A stretch of 8,750 nucleotides of DNA from positions 1 to 8,750 of the forward strand of contig CAMYMY010000126.1 of assembly GCA_947259625.1 (NCBI GenBank). Reading direction: 5' to 3'. The translations under genes were made by a program, and so were the position numbers. Origin of the DNA: an uncultured Kiloniellales bacterium. GTDB lineage: Bacteria; Pseudomonadota; Alphaproteobacteria; Kiloniellales; JAKSDN01. The notes below the pieces were generated by a model. The model searched no databases and was not told the DNA's origin. It saw nothing but the letters and a program-made list of their open reading frames with translations. Below, piece by piece: positions 1 through 6,687 of this stretch; the stretch's first letter is position 1; each line of letters starts with the position of its first letter.

Positions 1-330
1 CGTTGGACCGCGTCGTCTGGCATCTATGTTGCAATTCAAAGGTCTTGCTACTGCCGGTCACCGAGAGGCGGCCAACCACGAACGACCTTGATTGCGTTGC
101 GTCCGATGACCATGACGCTCCCGAGGTACCAATCATGTCGTCCGTCTGGTCGATCACGTTTCTCAGCTTGGCCTTATGGGTACTTACCGAACGTCCAGGG
201 GCCGATGCATCAATGTAATACGTCCCGATAGGAAGCGTGATCTGGTTTGCTACGAGGCTCACCCCAACGATCTCGTTGGTCACGACCGTGTTCAGCTCGC
301 GCGTCAGCCATGATCCGGAGGTGAAGGTAC
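1..330. other. Low-GC segment covering the fibre C-terminal domain
   Basis: Counting bases by line, positions 1-300 are about 56% GC (168 of 300), while 421-480 is 83% and 481-540 about 72%. Position 301-360 is intermediate (67%). The change coincides with the predicted boundary between the fibre shaft and its C-terminal tip domain near codon 330. Codons otherwise rare in this operon (GTA, GCA, AGA, AGT, CAT, TCA) appear here. This is seen directly; that it marks a horizontally exchanged receptor-binding domain is inference. Confidence 0.7.
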
Positions 331-1342
331 CGGCGTGAGTTCCCGCCGCCTTCTCGTCGCGCACGTGGAGCAGCTGTGCGGCGAAGGCATCCGGAGCCCA
401 CACCGGGTCGGCGCCCGCGCCCTGGGTCGTCAGCACCTGCCCCGCCGTGCCGGCGCCGAGCATCGCCGGGGCGCCGCCGGCGGCCCAATAGAGCAGGTCG
501 CCCCGCGTCGCGTGGGCGATCTTGGCGAGGTCCACCGCGTCGTTGGCGATCTTTGCCTTCGTGACCTGGCCGTCGCGCAGGCGTTCCGAGCCCCGGACGA
601 ACCATTCCGCGGCGCCGGAGACGAAGGTGACGGCGTCGAGCTGCTCGCCGATCGATACGCTCGCCGCCCCGTCGATCGGCGCGCCGCCGGCCGAGACGAC
701 CGTGACCGCGTTGCCGCCCCCCGACAGCGTCCGCTTCACCGTGACCACGAAGGCCGTCCCGACGACGGCCGGGTCCGGCAGGGTCACCGTGAAGGGCCCG
801 CCCGCGGTGTTGCACAGAATCAGCCTGCCGTGGTCGGCGAGCTGCACCGTGTAGGCCGCCGCCTTGGACAGGGGCGCGTGGTCCTGCCCGGCCGCGTTGC
901 CCAGGCCGACGCGGTTCAGCACGCGCTCGTCCGTGATCTCCTGGTTGGTGATCTCGCTCATGCCAACCGAAAGCGCGACCTTGGCGCAGGGCAACTCGTC
1001 GGCGGGTATGCCGGGCGCGGGCGGCGTGGCCGACTCGGGCCCCTGGTGATGCACGATCGTGCCGGTCTTCGGATCGATCGCCAGCCGATCTATTCGCGGG
1101 TTCGTGGTCGGCGCAACGAAGCTGACCGTGACCGGGCCGGGCCCGAAGAACGACGGTGCCTGGTAGGGGTCGTAGATCCGGCCCTTGTCGACCACGACGG
1201 ACAGGCCCGGCGGGCTGGCCTCGTGGGGCGCGAACCACTTGCCCGCGATCGCCGAGACCGAGATCGCGTTGTCGAGGTTGGTCTTGTAGCCGGTGCCGGT
1301 CTGGGTCTGGAAGTCCGGCTGGACGTAGGTGCCGACGGCCAT
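1..1342 (-). CDS. Phage tail fibre protein, C-terminus cut by window edge
   Basis: The frame opens with ATG at 1342 and stays open to base 1, giving 447 codons without a stop. An AGGAG at 1356-1352, 9 nt upstream and inside the end of the preceding gene, supports this start. The N-terminal ~135 residues (from MAVGTYVQPDFQTQ through GKWFAPHEASPPGLSVVV to EITNQEITDERVL) resemble the structural N-terminus of siphophage tail fibres. A Gly/Ala/Thr/Val-rich beta region follows (~150-330). From about residue 330 (QLLHVRDEKAAGTHAGTF) comes a C-terminal domain with motifs familiar from fibre tips: TRELNTVVTNEI, LPIGTYYIDASAP, FELQHRCQTTRS. The inferred role is host receptor recognition at the tail tip. 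It is the last gene seen in the operon, 3 nt after the 72-residue gene. GC content drops sharply in the part encoding the C-terminal domain. Family placement is by eye; the fibre role is fairly secure, the receptor unknown. Confidence 0.82.
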   Translation of the reverse strand, partial: MAVGTYVQPDFQTQTGTGYKTNLDNAISVSAIAGKWFAPHEASPPGLSVVVDKGRIYDPYQAPSFFGPGPVTVSFVAPTTNPRIDRLAIDPKTGTIVHHQGPESATPPAPGIPADELPCAKVALSVGMSEITNQEITDERVLNRVGLGNAAGQDHAPLSKAAAYTVQLADHGRLILCNTAGGPFTVTLPDPAVVGTAFVVTVKRTLSGGGNAVTVVSAGGAPIDGAASVSIGEQLDAVTFVSGAAEWFVRGSERLRDGQVTKAKIANDAVDLAKIAHATRGDLLYWAAGGAPAMLGAGTAGQVLTTQGAGADPVWAPDAFAAQLLHVRDEKAAGTHAGTFTSGSWLTRELNTVVTNEIVGVSLVANQITLPIGTYYIDASAPGRSVSTHKAKLRNVIDQTDDMIGTSGASWSSDATQSRSFVVGRLSVTGSSKTFELQHRCQTTRSN

Positions 1343-1345
1343 GGC

Positions 1346-1564
1346 CTAGAGCTCCTGGAAGCGCCGGAACTGCGGGACCAGCTCCGGCATGGGCTCGGTC
1401 TCGCGGCCGTCGTATCGGGTTCGCACGCCCAGGTGGACCTGGATGTCGCGTCCGCGCAGCTGGTCCACCAGCGCGTTCAGCTCCGCCGCCTTGTCGCGGA
1501 TCGCCTGGGCCAGCGCCTCGGCAGTGACCACCGGCGGCTTCGCCGTCTTTGCCTTTTTCGCCAT
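1346..1564 (-). CDS. Small Lys-rich protein between J and tail fibre, function unknown
   Basis: This encodes 72 residues, beginning MAKKAKTAKPPVV and ending QFRRFQEL with a TAG stop. The basic N-terminal tail is followed by a likely amphipathic helix (about 13-35, EALAQAIRDKAAELNALVDQL) and a short region with alternating beta-like sequence (IQVHLGVRTRY). No signal peptide or membrane segment is visible. The ATG at 1564 was chosen because AGGAG lies 8 nt upstream; the frame could extend to a TTG at 1612, but that start overlaps the J stop and has no comparable binding site. It sits 44 nt after J and 3 nt before the fibre. Position suggests a fibre-attachment or assembly helper, but I do not recognise the family and the function is open. 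Confidence 0.7.
   Translation of the reverse strand: MAKKAKTAKPPVVTAEALAQAIRDKAAELNALVDQLRGRDIQVHLGVRTRYDGRETEPMPELVPQFRRFQEL
1352..1356 (-). promoter_or_regulatory. Ribosome binding site for the tail fibre
   Basis: The minus strand reads AGGAG, then 9 nt, then ATG at 1342. The site lies within the last codons of the preceding small gene, whose TAG ends only 3 nt before the fibre ATG. This fits translational coupling and fixes the fibre start. Confidence 0.7.
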
Positions 1565-1572
1565 GCTCGTCG

Positions 1573-1577
1573 CTCCT
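1573..1577 (-). promoter_or_regulatory. Ribosome binding site deciding the start of the 72-residue gene
   Basis: AGGAG on the minus strand lies 8 nt before the ATG at 1564. It favours this ATG over the in-frame TTG at 1612, which would add 16 residues. Confidence 0.65.
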
Positions 1578-1608
1578 CGCTTGTTGCTCGGCGACTCAGA
1601 CATCCGAC

Positions 1609-4600
1609 TCAAACCCCTCTTGCCGAGTAGGTGACCGTGCCGCCGACGTCGATGTTGGCGCTGTCCACTACGGTGACGTCGAAGCCGCTCGCGGCGACGT
1701 TCGACTTGCGCGCGAAGCGCAGTGCGCCGACCGCGGCCTCGGCGTCGGCGATCACCTGCGGCTTGTTGTGGAACCGCTCCGGGAAGACGATCGTCTGACC
1801 GCCGAGGCCGACGGCGACCGTGCCGCGCACCTCGTTCTCCAGCAGATCGACCGTCGGCTTGAAGCCCTTCAGGACGACCAGGCCGGCCGTGAAGTCGAAA
1901 CCGACTCGAAACTTGAAGAACCGGGCCTCCAGCTCACCGATGGTCCAGGGCTCGAAACCGTCGTAGCCGCCGCCGCTGTGGGCGTCGAGATCGACCGCCG
2001 GTACCGCCAGACCGGTCTCGCCAGGGCCGAGCACGCTCCGCACGTCGGCCCAGGCACGCACCTGGTCGACGAAGCCGAGCGCGATCTCCGGCGCCTCGTA
2101 GCTGCCCGCGGCGACCGGGTCCCAGACGTAGCTGTCGAACACATGCTGCGCGGCGTCGGCCGAAGCCAGCGCGTTCGACTCCGGGTTGAGGTCTCCCGTC
2201 AGCGGGTTGCGCAGGAAGCCCGTCAGCGTGCCGGGCCAGGCCGGGTGCTGCTCGCGCTGCTCGATGATGTCGAGCGCGGAGGTCACGGTGAGCGCAACGA
2301 CCGAAGAGCCGGCCGAGAAATTGCCGCCCTCCGGCGTGCCCGGCTTGGCGTTGTCTTTGGCCCGGATGTGGAAGTCGAAGGTGCCGGGCGGCACAGAGGC
2401 CGTGGTGATCCGCGTGCCGCGCGTCACCTGGGTCAGCGGGTCGGCGTCCTCCCAGGCGATGCCCCTCGGCCCGAAGCGGATCTCGTAGCCCTGCAGGTCC
2501 AGATCCGGCACCTGGTTCCACGAAAAGGTCACGACCGGCCCGTTTTGCTGCGCGCTGAAGCCGGTTACGTCGGCCGGCGGCGCGGACTTGCCCAGCACGG
2601 TGTGCGTGACCGTCGGGCCCCAGGGGCCCGGCGTGCCGTCCAACGCCACATAGCGCAGCCGGAAGTCGTAGGTCTCGCCGTCCTCGACCGGCGCGATCGA
2701 AACCTCGCGAGCCCCGGCCGGGACCGCCGGACAGCGGCCGTGGGGCACGTCTGTGCCGCTGGCCCGGAACTGGCACTCGATGGAGGCCAGGTCTTCGCGC
2801 AGTCCGACCACGGGCAGCAGCGTCGCGAGGATGCGGCTGGTATAGGATCCGTCCGGCTGGCGTTCCAGGACGGAGCCGTCGGACAGCACTTGGCCGACCG
2901 CCGGCGCCGCGATACCCGCAGGCAGGGTCATCCCGTTGTCGAAGGGCGGGATCAGGCGTGTCGCCGTGTGGTTGCCGCTGCCGCCATCGACCAGGTCCAC
3001 CGCCGGTGCGCTCGACGTCGGGGCGAGCTGAAAATCGCCGGCCACGGCGCCGGTCACGACGTAGGAGGTCTCCAGGCTGTGCGTCCCGCTCCCGCCGTCG
3101 GCGAAGTCAACCGGCGACCCGTCCTTTGCCGTGCCGACCCGAATATCCTCCATGGTCGCGTCGACGACGAAATACGTCCGACCGGGCCGGACGCCGCCGG
3201 GCAGCCTGCCGTCCGTCGTGAACAGCACGACCTGGCCGTTCGCGAGGCCGTGGCCGGCCATGGCGATACGGTCGGTCGCCGGGTCCACGTCGCCCGGGAC
3301 GAAGTTCCGCGGGTTGGCGGGAAGCCCACCCGGTATCGTCCCCTCCGAGGTGACCGAGACCAGATCGCCGTCGGCGAGCCCATGGTCCGCCTTGACGATC
3401 CGGTCGCCTCCCGTGTTCACGTCGGCGGGCAGGAAGGCCAGCGGCAGGACGTCGGCCCGGTGCACGGCGGGCGCCGCCGGGATCGCCGTGATCCTGAAGG
3501 TCAATCCGTCGCCCGGTTCGATCGCCTTGATCAGGACCTCCAGCGTCTCCCGCCCGGTCTCGCCGAAGCCGAAGAGGTCACCCGCCGACGGCGCCTGCGC
3601 CGCCGGGATCGGCGTGGTCAGGGTCACGCGCGTCTGCTCGCCGGGGGTCGTGTCGACGGCGGCGGTCAGTGCGTTGTCGCCGGGCCGGCGGATCGACAGG
3701 CCGTAGCTCTTGCCGGCTTCCATCGGCACCGCCTCGTCGAGCACGAGTTCCGTCGCGTTTCCGCCGCCGTCGACCGCGACCGACTTGATCCGCCCAGCGG
3801 CCAAGCCCACCAGGATCACGTCGTGGGTCAACAGCACCAGATCGCCGCGCGTGCAGACGATGGCTTCGAGGTCGGTCAGAAAGGTCCAGGTCTCGGGCCT
3901 GAGCCGCGCCTGGGCGATGTGGAAGCGGGCGTGACGCCAGACCAATTCCGGGTCGGTCACGCCCGGCAATTCCAGGGCCTCGAACTCGCTGGCGTTGGCC
4001 GGTCCGAAGCCGTCGTCGTAGACGATGCGCTCGTCCTGCCGCCATCCCTCCAGCTCGTTGACGAAGCGCACGCGAAAGCCGTGCGGCAGCTTCAGGTACG
4101 TCTTCTCGCCCGAGAACCCCCAGGTATTGCGCGGCGTGAAGTGCTGCACCGGCACGCTCTGCGGCTCGTCCACGACCACGCCCCACTTGCCGTCTCTCAA
4201 GGTCGGCGCGGCGCGCCCCGCCGCCGCCACCTCGGCCAGCGTCTCGAGCACCGTGGCGGGGAAATCGACCGCCTGGTTGTAGGCGAAGCGCTGGCTCGTG
4301 TTCTTCTCGTGCCAGTCCTGCAGGCTCGCGAGGTCGGTGCGCGAGTCGGCGAGGCGCCGGGCGTTGGCCGGGCCCTGCAGAACCTCGCGGTAGATGGCTG
4401 CCGGGTTGTGGGTCGGCTCGGGGATCCAGTCGGTGCCGTTCCACTCGGGCAGGATCGATTCGACCACGCCGTTGATCGCCTCGATCTGGCCCTCCAGCTG
4501 GTCTGTCCTCTTGATCCTCAGCGCGGTCAAGGCCAAGCCGCCCATCTTGACGGGGTTGCGCTGCGTGATGCTCCTGAGCGCCGTCCAGGCTACCTGGTCG

Positions 4601-6660
4601 ACGATCCGGCCGCCCGGCGCGGCCTCCGGCGTGGTGCGCCGCAAACGCACGTCGTATTGGCCACGCTGCGGCGGCGCGAAGCGCAGGGACCGGCGGATCG
4701 CCGAAGCCTTGCGCGCAACGGTCCTTACCCCGGCGAAGGTGAGCGTGCCGCTCCCGATGTCGAGCGAGCGGCCCTGGGGGACGCTCTCGGCCGGCACGAA
4801 GTCGGCGGGTCCGAACTCGGGGTCCGTGGCGTCGGGGGCCCGCTCGTCGTTGATCAGGCTGTCGCTGACCACGGTCTCGCCGGAGCTGCGCAGGACCTGG
4901 GCAATGCCCATCTGGTGGGCCGGCAGCGCCATGGGCCGGCCGGTGAACCCGCTGGTCGGCGGCGGCACCGGATCCGAGGGTTCGAACGCATAGTTCGTGC
5001 CGGCGGTCACCGCGGTCTCGACGGTCCGGCCCCGAAGCACAGTCAGCACACCCGAATATCGGTCCATGACGACGCGGTCGATGCGTTGGCGCTGGACCGT
5101 GTAGGATTCGCCCTGTGCCTCCCGATAGACCCGGGCGCTCGGCGGCGCGGCCAGCACCACGGCCCGCGCCGCGAAGACCTTGCCCAGCGCGCCCACGCTC
5201 CAGTCGTCCCGGCCGGTCAGCGAATACTCGGCCTCGACGATCACGCTGCGGTCCCGTTTGTCGCCATCGTCTTCGAAGCGCACCAGTCCGGCCGGGAAGG
5301 TGATGTCGAGGGAGATCTCGTCCGCCTCCGGCTGGGTGGTCTGGACCTGGAAGGTTTCGTCCAGCGCAACCGTGAGCCCCTGCTCGAAGACGTCCTCGGT
5401 GAAGAGTGTGATCCGTTCGGCCATCCGCCTGACCGTGTGGGTCCCGCTGCCCTGGCTGGTTAGGTCGAGCGCGCCGCCCCCCTGGGCGGTTTCGAGCTGG
5501 AAGTCGTTCGCCATGGCGTCCAGGACAAAATGGCCGGCGCGCAAGCCGTGGCTGCCTGCACCGCCGTCCGCGAGGTCGACGGGCGCGCCGCCGGGCGCAG
5601 AGGACACCTGGAAGTCGTTCTGGGCGCTCCCCACGACGAAATACCTGGCCTCGCTCCTCAACCCGCCCGGCAGGGCGTCGTCGGTCTCGAATTCGACCGG
5701 CTGGCCGTCGGCCAGGCCGTGGCCCGCGATGGAGATCCGGTCGGCGGCCGCGCTCACGTCGGCCGGCACAAAGATCTGCGGGCTCGCCGCCGGGCCGCCC
5801 GGCAGGGCGGTGTCGCTGGTAGCCTCGACGATCTGGCCCTCCAGAAAGCCATGGGCCGGCACCGTGATCCTGTCTCCGGCCGGGTCGACGTCGGCAGGCG
5901 CGAAGGCGCGCGGGTCCGGGCCGAAGCCCTGGACGTGCTCGACCTCCACCTCTTCGAACTCCTCGATCGCCGTCTCGCCGATCTTGAGCGCCGCCGGCTG
6001 GGTGAGCGGGCCATAGCCCCAGCACAGCAGGATGCGCAGGAACTGATCGTCGCCCGCCACCTCGGTGAAGGGCCGCGCGGCGAAGGGCGGCGTCATGCGG
6101 TGCCTGCCGAGCACCCGCGGCACCACGCCGAAGAGGTTGAGCCGATTGCGGCTGCCCGACAGAAATCCCGAGCTGCGCGGGTCGCCCGAGAGGTCGGACA
6201 GTTGCGGCTTGGGCAGCGGCACCAAGGCGTTGATCGCGAGGGTGCCCGCGATGCTGACGGCCGCCTGTGCGAGGCCGCCGAGGAGCGCACTGCTGCCCTC
6301 CAATCCCGCCACGTAATTGCCGGTGTAGACGCTGGCGGCGATGACGACGATGGTCAGAACCGTGCGCAGCACCTTGGCGTTGTCGCCGCCTTGCGGGACC
6401 ACGGTGACCGTCACTTGCGTGCCCGGCTTGGGCCGGACGCGGTGCCAGCTCTCGCGCGGCACGAAGTGGTCTCCGAGATAAACGGCGGCATGGCGCCGCA
6501 GCACCGGGTCGGCCTGGGCAATCTCCAGCATCTCGGCGATCGTCAGCCCGGCCTCGACCGAGATGTCCGCGCGCTCGGCCGTGAAGGGATGCGGGCAGGC
6601 CGTCAGGCGCACTCCAGAGGACGGAGGACAGAAGACAGAGGGGAGTTGGTGTTCTGTCAT
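1609..6660 (-). CDS. Protein-J-like phage host-specificity / tail-tip protein (1683 aa)
   Basis: This is the central tail-tip protein, equivalent in role to lambda protein J: it closes the tail tube, contacts the host receptor and carries accessory domains. Visible order: an N-terminal segment with PHPFTAERADISVEAG and RPKPGTQVTVTVVPQGG; two hydrophobic stretches (about 97-115 and 122-148), typical of these N-termini; the conserved core SGSRNRLNLFGVVPRVLGRHR (about 168-187) and LLCWGYGPL; an inserted repeat block (253-411); the core scaffold (about 412-1070); a second repeat block (1076-1235); a fibronectin type III-like region (about 1315-1460, with a clear FnIII at 1360-1460); and a C-terminal ~70-residue beta domain (TIVFPERFHNKPQVIADAE to VTYSARGV) resembling phage receptor-binding or H-type-lectin-like tips. 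Lambda J is about 1130 residues, and the repeat blocks and tail explain part of the excess. The ATG overlaps the peptidase stop (ATGA) and lies inside an inverted repeat. Family homologues as I recall them begin near residue 17, so an ancestral GTG start at 6612 is possible. Confidence 0.9.
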   Translation of the reverse strand: MTEHQLPSVFCPPSSGVRLTACPHPFTAERADISVEAGLTIAEMLEIAQADPVLRRHAAVYLGDHFVPRESWHRVRPKPGTQVTVTVVPQGGDNAKVLRTVLTIVVIAASVYTGNYVAGLEGSSALLGGLAQAAVSIAGTLAINALVPLPKPQLSDLSGDPRSSGFLSGSRNRLNLFGVVPRVLGRHRMTPPFAARPFTEVAGDDQFLRILLCWGYGPLTQPAALKIGETAIEEFEEVEVEHVQGFGPDPRAFAPADVDPAGDRITVPAHGFLEGQIVEATSDTALPGGPAASPQIFVPADVSAAADRISIAGHGLADGQPVEFETDDALPGGLRSEARYFVVGSAQNDFQVSSAPGGAPVDLADGGAGSHGLRAGHFVLDAMANDFQLETAQGGGALDLTSQGSGTHTVRRMAERITLFTEDVFEQGLTVALDETFQVQTTQPEADEISLDITFPAGLVRFEDDGDKRDRSVIVEAEYSLTGRDDWSVGALGKVFAARAVVLAAPPSARVYREAQGESYTVQRQRIDRVVMDRYSGVLTVLRGRTVETAVTAGTNYAFEPSDPVPPPTSGFTGRPMALPAHQMGIAQVLRSSGETVVSDSLINDERAPDATDPEFGPADFVPAESVPQGRSLDIGSGTLTFAGVRTVARKASAIRRSLRFAPPQRGQYDVRLRRTTPEAAPGGRIVDQVAWTALRSITQRNPVKMGGLALTALRIKRTDQLEGQIEAINGVVESILPEWNGTDWIPEPTHNPAAIYREVLQGPANARRLADSRTDLASLQDWHEKNTSQRFAYNQAVDFPATVLETLAEVAAAGRAAPTLRDGKWGVVVDEPQSVPVQHFTPRNTWGFSGEKTYLKLPHGFRVRFVNELEGWRQDERIVYDDGFGPANASEFEALELPGVTDPELVWRHARFHIAQARLRPETWTFLTDLEAIVCTRGDLVLLTHDVILVGLAAGRIKSVAVDGGGNATELVLDEAVPMEAGKSYGLSIRRPGDNALTAAVDTTPGEQTRVTLTTPIPAAQAPSAGDLFGFGETGRETLEVLIKAIEPGDGLTFRITAIPAAPAVHRADVLPLAFLPADVNTGGDRIVKADHGLADGDLVSVTSEGTIPGGLPANPRNFVPGDVDPATDRIAMAGHGLANGQVVLFTTDGRLPGGVRPGRTYFVVDATMEDIRVGTAKDGSPVDFADGGSGTHSLETSYVVTGAVAGDFQLAPTSSAPAVDLVDGGSGNHTATRLIPPFDNGMTLPAGIAAPAVGQVLSDGSVLERQPDGSYTSRILATLLPVVGLREDLASIECQFRASGTDVPHGRCPAVPAGAREVSIAPVEDGETYDFRLRYVALDGTPGPWGPTVTHTVLGKSAPPADVTGFSAQQNGPVVTFSWNQVPDLDLQGYEIRFGPRGIAWEDADPLTQVTRGTRITTASVPPGTFDFHIRAKDNAKPGTPEGGNFSAGSSVVALTVTSALDIIEQREQHPAWPGTLTGFLRNPLTGDLNPESNALASADAAQHVFDSYVWDPVAAGSYEAPEIALGFVDQVRAWADVRSVLGPGETGLAVPAVDLDAHSGGGYDGFEPWTIGELEARFFKFRVGFDFTAGLVVLKGFKPTVDLLENEVRGTVAVGLGGQTIVFPERFHNKPQVIADAEAAVGALRFARKSNVAASGFDVTVVDSANIDVGGTVTYSARGV
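2956..3435 (-). repeat. Second nested A-A-B-B protein repeat block in J (residues 1076-1235)
   Basis: Two 44-residue A units are followed by two B units. A1 is 1076-1119 (starts FLPADV, contains DRIV, HGLADG, IPGG). A2 is 1120-1163 (FVPGDV, DRIA, HGLANGQ, LPGG, ends TY). B2 is 1164-1200 (FVVDAT, PVDFADGGSGTH). B1 is 1201-1235 (VVTGAVAGDFQL, VDLVDGGSGNH). The block sits between the scaffold segments TFRITAIPAAPAVH and IPPFDNGMTLP, which I would expect to be nearly adjacent in ordinary J-like proteins. Unit boundaries come from counting residues by hand. Confidence 0.8.
5428..5904 (-). repeat. First nested A-A-B-B protein repeat block in J (residues 253-411)
   Basis: A1 is 253-296 (FAPADV, DRIT, HGFLEGQ, LPGG). 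A2 is 297-340 (FVPADV, DRIS, HGLADGQ, LPGG, ends RY). B2 is 341-377 (FVVGSAQNDFQV, PVDLADGGAGSH). B1 is 378-411 (FVLDAMANDFQL, LDLTSQGSGTH). It lies between EEFEEVEVEHVQG and MAERITLFTEDVFEQ, where simpler homologues have a short loop. By hand alignment A2 of this block and A2 of the second block share 27 of 44 residues. A1 and A2 within this block share 21 of 44. Confidence 0.8.
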
Positions 6661-6687
6661 CTGTCCTCTGTCCTCTCTCTCCTGGAG
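6612..6687. repeat. 76-bp inverted-repeat element across the peptidase/J junction
   Basis: The arms are 6612-6641 and 6658-6687, 30 bp each, matching at 24 of 30 positions when one is reverse-complemented, around a 16-nt spacer. On the minus strand the upstream arm is built from AGAGGAC/ACAGAGG-like purine units; the other arm is its pyrimidine complement. It holds the last ~10 codons and stop of the peptidase gene and the ATG plus first ~16 codons of J. In the transcript the Shine-Dalgarno-like GAGG and the J start codon fall within one arm of the stem. The outer word CTCCAGAGG recurs at 7716. Confidence 0.75.

Noticed and set aside
3..218. A 71-codon plus-strand frame at the left edge
   Set aside because: It is antisense to the fibre C-terminal domain, which has recognisable motifs. 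No binding site can be assessed so near the edge.
1565..1612. TTG start at 1612 for the small gene after J
   Set aside because: It overlaps the J stop and has no comparable binding site, while the ATG at 1564 has AGGAG 8 nt upstream.
335..1630. A 431-codon plus-strand frame and a 342-codon minus-strand frame in the fibre region
   Set aside because: Both have Arg/Gly-rich translations of low complexity. The minus frame from ATG 1342 has tail-fibre motifs and a good binding site.
1549..5463. A 1304-codon open frame on the plus strand
   Set aside because: It lies antisense to J in very GC-rich DNA, where stop codons are rare in the opposite frames. Its translation is Arg/Gly/Val-rich without family motifs, while J is clearly recognisable on the other strand.
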